A DNA stretch of 64,000 nt from Palsa-504 sp963790065 (GTDB lineage Bacteria > Actinomycetota > Actinomycetes > Streptosporangiales > Streptosporangiaceae): assembly GCA_963790065.1 (NCBI GenBank), contig CAWBNK010000034.1, forward strand, positions 62,001 to 126,000, written 5' to 3'. Under the pieces are notes generated by a model, which saw nothing but the letters and a program-made list of their open reading frames with translations, was not told where the DNA came from and ran no database searches. The position numbers and the translations under genes are program-made. Of this stretch, positions 14,987 to 23,018 are shown piece by piece; within the stretch, counting starts at the first letter, position 1; each line of letters opens with the position of its first letter.

Positions 14987-15705
14987 CTGACGTGGGCGTG
15001 CTCCTGCTCGTCCGGCACGGCCAGGGCTCCCTCGGCACGTCCAACTACGACGAGCTGTCCGAGCTCGGCCACCGGCAGTCCCGGCTGGTCGGAGCCCGGC
15101 TGGCCCGCGCCGACCTGCGCGTGAGCCAGGCCTGGTGCGGCGCCCTGGCCCGCCAGCGGGACACCGCCCGCACGGTCCTGGCCGAGCTGGGCCTGCCGCC
15201 GGGCGAGCTGCGCACCGATGACCGGCTGGACGAGTACGACCACCTAGGCGTCCTGGCCGCAGACCGCGCGGGCGACCTCCCGGCGGCGGACCGCGCGGGC
15301 GACCTCCCGGCGGCGAGCCGCGCCGGCGACCCGTTTGCCTCGGCCGTCACGCCGGAGTCCCGCTTGGCTCTGCAGTCGGCGCTGGACGAGGCGATCGGCC
15401 GGTGGATCCAGGGCGGCGACGGCTACCCGGAGCCGCACAGCGCCTTCACCGCCCGGGTCGAAGCCATGATCGCCGAGCTGACCGCCCAGCCGGGCACGAC
15501 CATGGCCGTGACGTCGGCCGGGGTGATCGCGGTGGCCTGCGCCCGGCTCACCGGCCTGCCCGCCGACCGGTGGCCGGCCCTGGCCCGGGTGGTGGTGAAC
15601 ACCAGCGTCACCAGGCTCATCACCGGCCGAACCGGCACCCACCTGCTGACCTTCAACGACCACGCGCACCTGGAAGCTGACCGGTCGATGATCACCTACC
15701 GCTGA
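14983..15705 (+). CDS. Histidine-phosphatase-superfamily protein with altered second His
   Basis: 240 residues from the GTG at 14983, which overlaps the surE stop by 4 bp (14992 is an alternative). The phospho-acceptor motif LLLVRHGQGS is intact, and the NTSVTRLI...TFNDHAHLE C-terminus is typical of the superfamily. The usual second motif (VxHGGxI) reads AVTSAGVIAVACA, so the catalytic His appears to be Ser; some actinobacterial relatives share this. A 27-bp repeat inserts an ADRAGDLPA array near residue 93-117. The 3' end overlaps the convergent TetR gene by 14 bp. Confidence 0.82.
   Translation: MTDVGVLLLVRHGQGSLGTSNYDELSELGHRQSRLVGARLARADLRVSQAWCGALARQRDTARTVLAELGLPPGELRTDDRLDEYDHLGVLAADRAGDLPAADRAGDLPAASRAGDPFASAVTPESRLALQSALDEAIGRWIQGGDGYPEPHSAFTARVEAMIAELTAQPGTTMAVTSAGVIAVACARLTGLPADRWPALARVVVNTSVTRLITGRTGTHLLTFNDHAHLEADRSMITYR
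15259..15333 (+). repeat. 27-bp in-frame tandem repeat in the phosphatase gene
   Basis: Two nearly identical 27-bp units (15259-15285, 15286-15312) and a third partial, diverged copy encode the 9-residue unit ADRAGDLPA. The unit length is a multiple of three, so the reading frame is maintained. It lies in a surface loop region of the histidine phosphatase fold. Confidence 0.85.
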
Positions 15706-16267
15706 GCCGGGCCAGCCCGTCGGTGAGCAGGGCCCGCTGCGGCAGCGAGGCCGAGGCGGCGGGCTCGAACACGGCCTGCAGCGCGATGCCGAGCATCAGC
15801 GCCAGGATCTGCTGGGCCAGCCGCTCTCGTTCGGCCGGCGAGTCGCCGCCGCGCTCGGCCCGGAGCAGCTTCTCCACCCGGGCCCGGGCCCGGCCGACGT
15901 GGCCGTCCTGGACCGCGGCAAGCTCCGGGTCGGTGACCGCCACCCCCCAGAACGCGAGGATGACCCGCCAGTCGGTCAGCCGGTCCTGATCCAGCGGGAG
16001 CCAGGCCTCCAGGCAGTCCTGCAGGCTGCCGCCCGCGTCGATCGCGGCCTCGAACCGGACCGTGGTCCGGCTCGCCGCGGCGCGGAACGTGGACAGCAGC
16101 AGGTCGCGCTTGTCGGCGAAGTAGGTGCTCACGATGGCCGTGCTCGAGCCGGCCGCCTGCGCGACCCGGCGGAACGTCAGGGCGGCCACGCCCTCCTGCG
16201 CGACCAGGCGCGCGGCCAGCGAGGTGACGTGCTCCCGCTGGCTCTCGCGGTCAACCTGGATGGGCAT
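15692..16267 (-). CDS. TetR-family transcriptional regulator
   Basis: 191 residues. The N-terminal helix-turn-helix is visible: VTSLAARLVAQEGVAALTFRRVAQAAGSSTAIVSTYFADKRDLL, with the TetR recognition helix (STAIVSTYF) at about residues 38-46. The ligand-binding C-terminal half has the all-helical composition of AcrR/BetI-like members (AWLPLDQDRLTDWRVILAFWG). ATG at 16267 was chosen, giving a normal MPIQVDRESQREHV start. It faces a Rieske oxygenase gene across a 112-bp gap with three TGACA-type palindromes, so it probably represses that gene and itself. Ligand unknown. Confidence 0.9.
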   Translation of the reverse strand: MPIQVDRESQREHVTSLAARLVAQEGVAALTFRRVAQAAGSSTAIVSTYFADKRDLLLSTFRAAASRTTVRFEAAIDAGGSLQDCLEAWLPLDQDRLTDWRVILAFWGVAVTDPELAAVQDGHVGRARARVEKLLRAERGGDSPAERERLAQQILALMLGIALQAVFEPAASASLPQRALLTDGLARLSGR

Positions 16268-16296
16268 GCAGCCAGGATGCCGCATCGCCGTTCAGA

Positions 16297-16336
16297 TGAC
16301 AACTGTCACATGACACTTGTTATCTGACAGGTGTCA
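16297..16336. promoter_or_regulatory. Triple operator TGACA-nn-TGTCA between TetR gene and Rieske gene
   Basis: Two perfect 12-bp palindromes (16297-16308 and 16325-16336; TGACA-AC-TGTCA and TGACA-GG-TGTCA) flank a degenerate copy (16311-16322). The three centres are spaced exactly 14 bp apart. A larger 10-bp inverted repeat (CACATGACAC / GTGTCATGTG) spans 16307-16340. This regular array lies between the divergent TetR and Rieske genes and is the obvious binding site for the TetR protein. Confidence 0.7.
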
Positions 16337-16379
16337 TGTGATGATGAAACAGACCCACCCTGTCCCGGAAGGAAGCTCA

Positions 16380-17525
16380 ATGGTCTTCACCCCCACCCGC
16401 GGCGACGCGCCGGCCCGGTTCGGCCCGGACGTGCCGATGATCCCGGACATCGGGACGGGGATCCTCGATGCGAGCGTCTACACCGATCCCGAGCGCTACC
16501 AGCGGGAGCGGTCTGCGGTGCTCGCGCCGAGCTGGCAGGTCATCTGCCGGTCCGCGGAGATCGCGAATCCCGGCGACTTCCTGACCTGGGCCGGGCAGGG
16601 CGAGACGATAGTTGTCACCCGGCGCCGCGACGGCGGCGTGGGCGGGTTCCATAACGTCTGCCAGCACCGCGGCGCGCGCATCGTGAAGGAGCCGTCCGGG
16701 TGCGCCCGGCGGTTCAGCTGCCGGTGGCACAACTGGGTGTACGACCTGCAGGGCGCGGTCGTCGGCGTTCCCGACCGGGAGGACTTCGACCCGGCGGCGC
16801 TGGCCGGGCTGGCCGCGCCGGCCGTCGAGTGCGCCGAGTGGGGCGGGTGGGTCTGGGCCGTGCTGGCCGGGCCGGGCACGGCCCCGCCGCTGCTTGACTG
16901 GCTCGGCCCGGAGATCGTCTCCGACCTCGGCGTGTACCGGATGGAAGACATGCGGCTGGCCGGCAAGCTGACCTGGGACGTGCCGGTGAACTGGAAGGTC
17001 ATCGTCGACGCGTTCAACGAGAACTACCACGCCGCCCACCTGCACGCGAAGAACACGACCCCGCAGGACGTCAAGGACGGTCGGTTCAGCACCTACTTCG
17101 TGTTCGACCGCCACGCCATGATGGTCATCCCGTACAAGGGCGTGCTGGCCCGGCTGCGCGAGACCCTCGACCATCAGGGCACCGCGATCTGCCACTACAC
17201 CGTGTTCCCGACCGCGGTGTTCAACTGCAACCCCACGCACATCCAGCTGTTCCGCGCGGTGCCGCTGGCCGTGGACCGCAGCCGGTTCGAGTGCTGGGAA
17301 CTGCAGTACCCCACCGACGACCAGGCCCACCAGGACTCGGTCGACGAGCACTGGGGACGGCTGCAGCAGGTCGTCGCCGAGGACGTCGAGATCTGGGACG
17401 AAGTCGCCGCCACCCGCGACTCCTCGGCCTACCGCCGCAACATCCTGAACAACCGCGAGTGCAAGATCACCGCCTTCCACCGCACCATCGCCGCCCTGCT
17501 CGACCAGCCCGCCCGCTCCTCATAA
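16380..17525 (+). CDS. Rieske non-heme iron oxygenase, alpha subunit
   Basis: 381 residues. Rieske [2Fe-2S] motif CQHRG...(C-x-H, 17 residues, C-x2-H) near residues 96-118, then the mononuclear Fe site NENYHAAHLH near residue 218 with the usual Asp expected downstream. The enzyme activates O2 for hydroxylation or dealkylation and needs a reductase; a candidate is encoded at 52.8-53.8 kb. ATG at 16380 follows GGAAGGAAGCTCA. Closely resembles the product of the gene at 59527 (same N-terminal FTPTRGD/YVPHRGD-type opening, FNENYHAAHLH and DVKDGRFSTYFVF). Likely controlled by the adjacent TetR. Confidence 0.92.
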   Translation: MVFTPTRGDAPARFGPDVPMIPDIGTGILDASVYTDPERYQRERSAVLAPSWQVICRSAEIANPGDFLTWAGQGETIVVTRRRDGGVGGFHNVCQHRGARIVKEPSGCARRFSCRWHNWVYDLQGAVVGVPDREDFDPAALAGLAAPAVECAEWGGWVWAVLAGPGTAPPLLDWLGPEIVSDLGVYRMEDMRLAGKLTWDVPVNWKVIVDAFNENYHAAHLHAKNTTPQDVKDGRFSTYFVFDRHAMMVIPYKGVLARLRETLDHQGTAICHYTVFPTAVFNCNPTHIQLFRAVPLAVDRSRFECWELQYPTDDQAHQDSVDEHWGRLQQVVAEDVEIWDEVAATRDSSAYRRNILNNRECKITAFHRTIAALLDQPARSS

Positions 17526-17571
17526 CTCCAACCCCGACCCCCATGCCCCCGCCAGAAACGGGCTTGATCGT

Positions 17572-17619
17572 TGATCGTGGCCAGAAATGGGCGCCATTCG
17601 CGCAAACTGGCCACGATCA
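17572..17619. terminator. Long hairpin (13-bp stem, 22-nt loop) after Rieske gene
   Basis: Perfect 13-bp arms (17572-17584 and 17607-17619, TGATCGTGGCCAG) flank a 22-nt loop that itself contains AATGG/CCATT. It lies in the 136-bp gap after the Rieske gene and before an SDR on the same strand. A similar structure occurs at 39716-39773. It could be a terminator or a member of a dispersed hairpin family. Confidence 0.55.
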
Positions 17620-17661
17620 TGGGAAGCGGCCCCGTTCACACGATGAGTCAGGAGGCAGGCC

Positions 17662-18480
17662 ATGGATCTGGCCGGACGGAAGGTGCTGGATCTGCCCGGC
17701 CAGAAGGTGCTGGATCTGGCCGGGCGGAAGGTGCTGGTCACCGGGGCCAATCGCGGAGTCGGCGCGGCGTTCGTCAGCGCGGCGCTGAGCCGGCAGGCGG
17801 CGATCGTGGTCGCCGCCACGCGCCAGGTCGGCTCGCTGCCCGCGTTCGAGGACCCGGCCCGGGTCGTGCCGGCCCGGCTCGACGTCACCGACCGGGCCCA
17901 GATCGCCTCGGTGGCCGGCGAGCACCCCGACGTCGACCTGCTGGTCTGCAACGCCGGCGTCACCTGCCAGCAGCCGGTGCTGAGCGAGGTCGAGGAGGCC
18001 GTCTTCCGCGAGGTGCTGGAGGTGAACTTCTTCGGGCCGCTGGCCCTGGTCCGGGCCTTCGCCCCCGCCCTGCGCCGGCCCGGCTCCGGCGTCATCTTCA
18101 TCTTGTCGGTCAGCGCGGTGGCGCTGTCGCGCAGCGCGCCGGTCTACAGCGCCAGCAAGGCGGCCTGCCTGATGCTCGCGCTCGACCTGCGCGAGGAACT
18201 GCGCGAGGCCGGCGGGACGGTGACCGTCGTCCTGCCCGGGTTCATCGACACGGACATGGGCGCCGCCTTCGACACTACCGCCAAGGCCACCCCGGCCCAG
18301 GTCGCCGGGCTCGCGCTCGACGGCTGGCTGGCCGGCCAGCCCACGATCTGGCCAGACCGGTTCGCCGAGCTGGTCCGCGACGTCGTGGGGGAGCCGTTCC
18401 AGGCCCTGCTGGACGAGCCGCGACAGGTCATGACCGGCGTGCATGCCGCGTTCCGCGCGGCCACCGCACCGGATACCTGA
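17662..18480 (+). CDS. SDR oxidoreductase with triplicated N-terminus
   Basis: 272 residues. The Rossmann motif is KVLVTGANRGVGAAFV, followed by LLVCNAGVT, Ser in FILSVSAVA and Tyr/Lys in VYSASKAACL. The segment DLAGRKVL directly before the fold is present three times (DLAGRKVL, DLPGQKVL, DLAGRKVL), from a 24-bp tandem repeat. The third copy is where a normal SDR would begin, so two extra octapeptides precede the enzyme. An AGGAGGCAGGCC site supports the ATG at 17662. A structured 298-bp non-coding region follows. Confidence 0.88.
   Translation: MDLAGRKVLDLPGQKVLDLAGRKVLVTGANRGVGAAFVSAALSRQAAIVVAATRQVGSLPAFEDPARVVPARLDVTDRAQIASVAGEHPDVDLLVCNAGVTCQQPVLSEVEEAVFREVLEVNFFGPLALVRAFAPALRRPGSGVIFILSVSAVALSRSAPVYSASKAACLMLALDLREELREAGGTVTVVLPGFIDTDMGAAFDTTAKATPAQVAGLALDGWLAGQPTIWPDRFAELVRDVVGEPFQALLDEPRQVMTGVHAAFRAATAPDT
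17665..17736 (+). repeat. 24-bp in-frame tandem repeat (x3) at the start of an SDR gene
   Basis: Three consecutive 24-bp units encode D-L-A/P-G-R/Q-K-V-L. Copies 1 and 3 are the most similar. Frame is conserved. No other SDR in this window has such an extension. Confidence 0.85.
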
Positions 18481-18541
18481 GCAGCTCCTCCACTCTTCGG
18501 GTGCCTTGCCTAAAAAGTCTCACGGCCCCCGCAGGCAACAT

Positions 18542-18607
18542 TTCCGGGGTGGATTCAGGCTTATGGGTGGATCTGGTGTGCTGGGATACACCAAATCCAC
18601 CCCGGAA
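18542..18607. terminator. Nested hairpins in a 298-bp gap between convergent genes
   Basis: A perfect 14-bp inverted repeat (TTCCGGGGTGGATT at 18542-18555, complement at 18594-18607) encloses a second stem TGGTGT/ACACCA. A further GGATCCACCCC segment follows at about 18611. The element lies between the SDR gene ending at 18480 and the convergent oxidoreductase gene ending at 18778, as expected for a bidirectional terminator. Nothing else was recognised in 18481-18777. Confidence 0.55.
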
Positions 18608-18777
18608 CCCGGATCCACCCCGAAAATCCGCGATCAGGTCACACCACGGGACGCTCACACATCACCGGGCACAACGGCACCACAGCACGAGGACCTCGCG
18701 CGGGGAAACGAGTTGCCGCTCACGTTCCGGCCTGCCATGGGCTCATGTCGTTGCCCTATGTGGCCTCGCTCCAGCCT

Positions 18778-19689
18778 TTAATCGCCCCGCAGCACCCGGG
18801 CGAACTCGGCCAGCGCGGCGATGTGGGCGGCCGGACGGTCCAGCTTGTGGTGCGACACCCGCTGGTAGCCGGTGCCCGACTGCATCGTCTGGATGGACAG
18901 GATGGTCCCGCCCTGGGCCTGCCAGGCGGGCGCCTCGTCGGCCCAGGCCTGCGGCCCGAGCGCGTAGTCGATCATCGCGTCCATGCCGAAGGCCGCCGGG
19001 TCGCGGCCCTGCTCGGCGAGCAGCTCGCGCAGCCGCGCGGCCCGGCGGTGGGTGCGCGGACCCGCCGATCCGAACACGAAGCCCTCCCCGGTCCGCGCGG
19101 CCCGGGCCAGCGACACCTCGGCGCCGCCGCCGAACCACAGCGGTATCGTGCCCCGGCCAGGCCGCGGCAGTATCCCGGCCCGGTCGACCCGGTGGAACTC
19201 ACCGCGGTAGTCGAGCACCGGTTCCCGCCACAGCCTGCGCATCAGCTCGACCTGTTCGTCCAGCCGCCGCCCGCGTCCGGCGAACGGCACGCCCAGGCTC
19301 TCGTACTCCACCGGGTTCCAGCCGGTGCCCACGGCCAGCACCAGCCGCCCGCCGGACAGCACGTCCACCTCGGCCGCCTGCTTGGCCGCCAGCACGGTCT
19401 GCCGCTGCGGTAGCACCAGGACCGAGACCCCGAGCTGGATCGTCGTGGTGCAGGCGGCCAGGAAGCCGAGCAGCACGAACGGCTCGTGGAAGGGATCGTC
19501 CTGCGTGTACGGCCCGACCAGCGGCGGATCGCGGTCGGCGTGCACGGCCCCGAGCACGTGGTCGTAGGTGAGCAGCCGCCGGTAGCCCAGGCCCTCCGCG
19601 GTCTGCGCGAAATCGCGGATCACCGCGGGATCGGTCCCGATCAACGTGGTCGGGAAGATAACGCCAAGGTCCATCAGCGTGTCAGCCAT
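18778..19689 (-). CDS. LLM-class F420-dependent oxidoreductase
   Basis: 303 residues. Begins MDLGVIFPTTLIGTDPAVIRDFAQTAEGLGYRRLLTYDHVLG, then TTTIQLGVSVLVLPQRQTVLAAKQAAEVDVLSGGRLVLAVGTGWN, the characteristic F420-family core, and TIPLWFGGGAEV. A TIM-barrel hydride-transfer enzyme; TIGR03619-like members use F420. The start overlaps the end of the upstream gene (19682) by 8 bp, so they form one operon. It is a paralogue of the enzyme at 8771. Confidence 0.9.
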   Translation of the reverse strand: MADTLMDLGVIFPTTLIGTDPAVIRDFAQTAEGLGYRRLLTYDHVLGAVHADRDPPLVGPYTQDDPFHEPFVLLGFLAACTTTIQLGVSVLVLPQRQTVLAAKQAAEVDVLSGGRLVLAVGTGWNPVEYESLGVPFAGRGRRLDEQVELMRRLWREPVLDYRGEFHRVDRAGILPRPGRGTIPLWFGGGAEVSLARAARTGEGFVFGSAGPRTHRRAARLRELLAEQGRDPAAFGMDAMIDYALGPQAWADEAPAWQAQGGTILSIQTMQSGTGYQRVSHHKLDRPAAHIAALAEFARVLRGD

Positions 19690-20812
19690 CGGCGCTGGCC
19701 TGCCCGGGGCGCGCGGACCATTCCTGCGCCTCGGTGATGACCACGCACTCGAAGTGCGCCAGCCCGGCCTGCTCGTCGCTGGTCAGCCGCGTGAAGTTCT
19801 CCGCCCACGCATGGTCGAACTCAAAGGACCGCCCGCTGGAGTCGGTGATCTGGGTGGGATGCGAAACGTCCCAGACCTCGCCTTCGACGTGATAGTCACC
19901 GCGGTACACGCCCTGGCCCAGCCCGTCGTTGAAGCCGCCGAAGTACCCGCCGCCTTGGCAGTAGACCCAGCCGAGGTTTTCGACCTCGTAGCGGCGGACG
20001 ACCCCCTCGGCGTCGGTCAGCTGGAACGTGCCGGACCGCAGCCGCCGCCCGCCGTCGTAGAACTGCAGGTCATGCTCGACGGAGGTCACCGCGACGCTGC
20101 GGTCGGCCAGCATGATGGCGCCCTTCCCCGACGCCCGGCGGCCGCTCGGGTCGACGAAATAGAAGCCGCCGTGGTCGGGCATGTCGAACAGCACCCACTG
20201 CCGGACCCCGGGCACCCGCCGCCTGGCGCCTACGGTCGGCGCGGCATAAAGCCGCGGGCCGCCGCGTCCCGCCTGGTAGCCCCACGAATGGTTCCTGAAG
20301 AACGAGTCCGTCGCCGCGTCCAGGCCGAACCGCTCGCCGCCGACCTCGACCCACCCGTCGCACTTCCCGGTGATCTCGTAGGTCATCCGCTCGCTGATCA
20401 GCCGGCCGTCGATGCGCGTCACCTCGGCCGGATCCTCGTACGGCACCGTTGCGCTGCGGCAGGTCACATCCAGCGCGAAGCCGAACTCGTTGTCCTCCAG
20501 GACCAGCCGCACTGTCCGCATCGGCTCGAGGATCTCCAGCCGCAGCGGGCCCACGGCCAGCTCGTCCATGTGCGGGCGCAGCCGCCGCGACAGCCGGATG
20601 TTGTGCTGCCGGCCGTCGTGCCGCAGGCACACGAACCCGTCCAGGACGTCGTTGTTGTGGTAGAGCCGCAGCGACGAGGTCAGGCCTACCTGCCCGGCCT
20701 GGTCGCTCAGGCAGACGTAGTGCCCGTCGTTCCACTGCGGGTCGCTGCCTGCCACGCCGGCGAACGACGCGGTGACCTGATGGAACGGGTACTCGTCGAA
20801 CCGAAGCAGCAC
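19682..20812 (-). CDS. Unknown beta-rich protein, possibly CrtC/lipocalin-like fold
   Basis: 376 residues with alternating polar/hydrophobic strands throughout and few helices. Landmarks are FDEYPFHQVTASFAGV (start), RDSFFRNHSWGYQ-type DSFFRNHSWGYQAGRGG near residue 178 and a C-terminal FDHAWAENFTRL. DHSWG-like motifs and repeated strands recall hydroxyneurosporene-dehydratase (CrtC)/AttH-like double beta-barrels or the DUF7064/7065 proteins found beside lipid-catabolism genes. This is from memory of motifs, not a search. Start GTG or ATG is near 20812 after GGGAGGGG. Co-transcribed with the F420 enzyme. Confidence 0.6.
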   Translation of the reverse strand: MLLRFDEYPFHQVTASFAGVAGSDPQWNDGHYVCLSDQAGQVGLTSSLRLYHNNDVLDGFVCLRHDGRQHNIRLSRRLRPHMDELAVGPLRLEILEPMRTVRLVLEDNEFGFALDVTCRSATVPYEDPAEVTRIDGRLISERMTYEITGKCDGWVEVGGERFGLDAATDSFFRNHSWGYQAGRGGPRLYAAPTVGARRRVPGVRQWVLFDMPDHGGFYFVDPSGRRASGKGAIMLADRSVAVTSVEHDLQFYDGGRRLRSGTFQLTDAEGVVRRYEVENLGWVYCQGGGYFGGFNDGLGQGVYRGDYHVEGEVWDVSHPTQITDSSGRSFEFDHAWAENFTRLTSDEQAGLAHFECVVITEAQEWSARPGQASADG

Positions 20813-20881
20813 GCTGCCGTCCCCTCCCGCCTATACGGGCAACTCTGTACCAGCAACCTTACCGAAACGACTCAACAGAAA

Positions 20882-21364
20882 CTATGAGCCGGCCAGCGTA
20901 TCGGCGATCCAGTCCGCCAGCTGGGCCTTGAACGAGGTGTGGACCAGCTCGATCCACAGGCCGCCCGCGAACGGGTGGTAGCTGAACCGGGCCGGCTGCC
21001 CGTCCCGCCCGGCGTCGTGCACCCGGGCCGCGAGGCCGGTCTCGTCCAGCGCGCGCCGGCCGGCGCTGAGGTCCTCGGCCCAGAAGCCGACGTGCGTGAG
21101 CGCGAACCCGTCCGCGCCCCAGATCGAGCCGCGGCGCTCTTGCACCAGCTCGAGGTAGGGCGGACCCTGAATCGAGTAAGTCACGGCGATCTCGGCCTGG
21201 CGCCGCTCGCCGTCGACGATCACCTCGGGGGTGCTCTCGTGGATCGTGGCCCAGCTGAAGCCGAACGTCGCGGTGTACTGCTTCATGGCCGCGCCCAGGT
21301 CCGGGACCGTCAGGCCGATGTGGTAGAGCTCAAGTCCCTGCCCGGGAGCACCGAAGAGTGTCAT
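20882..21364 (-). CDS. VOC-superfamily (glyoxalase-like) protein
   Basis: 160 residues from the ATG at 21364; the open frame extends upstream without homology. Paired beta-alpha-beta-beta-beta modules: LELYHIGLTVPDLGAAMKQYTATFGF and FALTHVGFWAEDLSAGRRALDETG. The first His (YHIGL), the mid-domain Glu (YLELVQE), the second-module His (LTHVGF) and Glu (LWIELV) make a plausible metal site. Members include epimerases, glyoxalases and ring-cleaving dioxygenases. It is divergent from a SnoaL gene across an operator of the 21-bp family. Confidence 0.85.
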   Translation of the reverse strand: MTLFGAPGQGLELYHIGLTVPDLGAAMKQYTATFGFSWATIHESTPEVIVDGERRQAEIAVTYSIQGPPYLELVQERRGSIWGADGFALTHVGFWAEDLSAGRRALDETGLAARVHDAGRDGQPARFSYHPFAGGLWIELVHTSFKAQLADWIADTLAGS

Positions 21365-21415
21365 GTGAAGCGCCCTCACACCGATCTTCTGGCGGACCAG
21401 CCGGTAGCCGGTACA

Positions 21416-21436
21416 AACTGTTGACACACTATAGTT
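21416..21436. promoter_or_regulatory. 21-bp operator-family site, AACTGTTG-N5-CTATAGTT
   Basis: The half-sites agree in six of eight positions when folded (AACTGTTG versus AACTATAG). It lies 52 bp upstream of the VOC start on one side and 50 bp upstream of the SnoaL start on the other. One of seven sites with consensus AACTnnAG-N5-CTnnAGTT in the window. Confidence 0.6.
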
Positions 21437-21485
21437 TCTGTCGTGTGCCGGGAAGTGGCTCCCTGGTTCGGTTCGGAGGTTCGCC

Positions 21486-21953
21486 GTGCCTGATCCGCTG
21501 CTGAGACAGCTGCTCGACCGTCAGGAGATCTCGGCCGTGATGGCCGCCTACACCCGCTGGGCCGACCTGAACCGGCCCGAGCAGCAGGCGGCGACCTTTA
21601 CCGAGGACTGCCGGGTCAAGTATCACCCTGGCGACTGGATCGTCGGGCGCGCGGCCCTGACCGAGAAGCTGCGCACGGCGCTGACCAGTTACTCGAATAC
21701 CAGTCACCACCTGGGCAATATCGAGATCGACTTCGAGGGCCCGGACTCGGCCACCGCGCAGAGCGCGGTCATCGCCTGGCACCGACGCCACGACGGGTCC
21801 GAGTGGACGCTTTACGGCCGCTACGTCGACCGCTGGACCCGGACCGAGGCGGGCTGGCGGCTGGCCGAGCGCGAGCTGCGGTCGGCGGGCGCGGTCGGCC
21901 GCGACGACAGCCAGCTCCTGCCGGTCGGCCGTGCCTCCGGCGCGCGAGCCTGA
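21486..21953 (+). CDS. SnoaL/NTF2-fold protein
   Basis: 155 residues. Pattern LLDRQEISAVMAAYTRWADLNRPEQQAATFTEDCRVKY, then TSHHLGNIEIDFEGPDSATAQSAVIAWH and WTRTEAGWRLAERELR, as in small NTF2-like isomerases/hydratases or ligand-binding proteins. GTG start after GGAGG. It heads a + strand operon with an NAD-dependent epimerase-like protein and a kinase-fold protein. Function unknown. Confidence 0.8.
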   Translation: MPDPLLRQLLDRQEISAVMAAYTRWADLNRPEQQAATFTEDCRVKYHPGDWIVGRAALTEKLRTALTSYSNTSHHLGNIEIDFEGPDSATAQSAVIAWHRRHDGSEWTLYGRYVDRWTRTEAGWRLAERELRSAGAVGRDDSQLLPVGRASGARA

Positions 21954-22016
21954 GCCGGCCCGGCGGTCCACCATGCCTGAAGTCCGCGGCACGCGTTCTC
22001 AACCATCGGAGGCCTT

Positions 22017-23018
22017 ATGCGCTCGCTCGTCCTCGGCGGCTCGACGTTCGTCGGCCGCCGCCTCGTGCACCTGCTGGCCGGGCAGGGCCATGAGGTCAGC
22101 GTCCTGAACCGGGGAAAAACCCCGAGCGCGCTGCCGCCGGAGGTCCGCCGGTACATCGCCGACCGCACCGACGTCGGCTCCATGCGGTCCGCGCTGGAGG
22201 GGACCGAGTGGGACGCCATCTTCGACGTGTCCGGCTTCGTGATGGTGGCGGGCGGCTCGCCCGTCGCCGACCTGCTCGCGCTGTTCGACGGCCGTACCGC
22301 GGCCTACGTCTTCGTCTCCTCGATCATGGCTTACCAGCCCAGCCCGCTGATGCCGTGGACCGAGGACCAGCCGACCTCGGCCGAGCCGGTCACCAGCTAC
22401 GGCGGCTTCAAGGCGTACGCCGAGGCAGAGGTGCGCAAGCGCCACGAGCAGACCGGGTTCCCGGGCAGCATCGCCCGGCCGGCCGCGATCTATGGCCCGG
22501 ACAACAACATCCTGGACATGGAGACCGCCATGTTCCTGCGGCTGCGCCGCAAGCTGCCCGTGCTGGTGCCGCACGGCGGGCTGGTCACCGGTAACTACGG
22601 GCACGTCGACGACCTGTGCGCGCAGCTGCTGGCCATGGCCACGTCCCCGCAGGCCGTCGCGGGGGAGGTGGTCAACACGACCGGGACCGCCATCACCACG
22701 GCGGGCTACGTGCACGCGCTGGCCGAGATCGTCGGCGTCGAGCCTGACCTCCGCCTGCTGCCCGACGGGCTGCTGGGGCAGGTGCCCGGCCCGCTGTTCG
22801 GCCACTTGTTCGGCGCCCGGCACCACGGCGTGATCTCGACGGAGAAGGCGAGGCAGCTCAGCCTGCCCGATGAGCGCGGCTTCGTCGAGGGGCACCGGCA
22901 GACGTACGAGTGGTTCTGCTCGTCGCCGTTCGCCGATGCGCCGGACGCGATGTCCGATCCGGTCTGGGGCGCCGGGTACGACTTCGCGGCCGAAGCCACG
23001 GCCGTAGCCCTGCTATGA
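22017..23018 (+). CDS. NAD-dependent epimerase/dehydratase family (extended SDR)
   Basis: 333 residues. The N-terminal nucleotide-binding motif LVLGGSTFVGRRLVHLL directly follows the start. AYVFVSSIMAYQPS holds the Ser, and SYGGFKAYAEAEVRK is Y-x3-K in modified form (Tyr-Gly-Gly-Phe-Lys). ARPAAIYGPDNN is the usual extended-SDR signature. Such enzymes reduce or epimerise sugar nucleotides or act as reductases of ketones. Ends with ATGA overlap with the next gene, so translation is coupled. Confidence 0.85.
   Translation: MRSLVLGGSTFVGRRLVHLLAGQGHEVSVLNRGKTPSALPPEVRRYIADRTDVGSMRSALEGTEWDAIFDVSGFVMVAGGSPVADLLALFDGRTAAYVFVSSIMAYQPSPLMPWTEDQPTSAEPVTSYGGFKAYAEAEVRKRHEQTGFPGSIARPAAIYGPDNNILDMETAMFLRLRRKLPVLVPHGGLVTGNYGHVDDLCAQLLAMATSPQAVAGEVVNTTGTAITTAGYVHALAEIVGVEPDLRLLPDGLLGQVPGPLFGHLFGARHHGVISTEKARQLSLPDERGFVEGHRQTYEWFCSSPFADAPDAMSDPVWGAGYDFAAEATAVALL

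Noticed and set aside
21416..21436. Interpretation of TTGACA at 21421 as a sigma-70 -35 box
   Set aside because: It lies inside the inverted repeat and has no -10 hexamer at a proper distance; the operator explanation covers more of the sequence.
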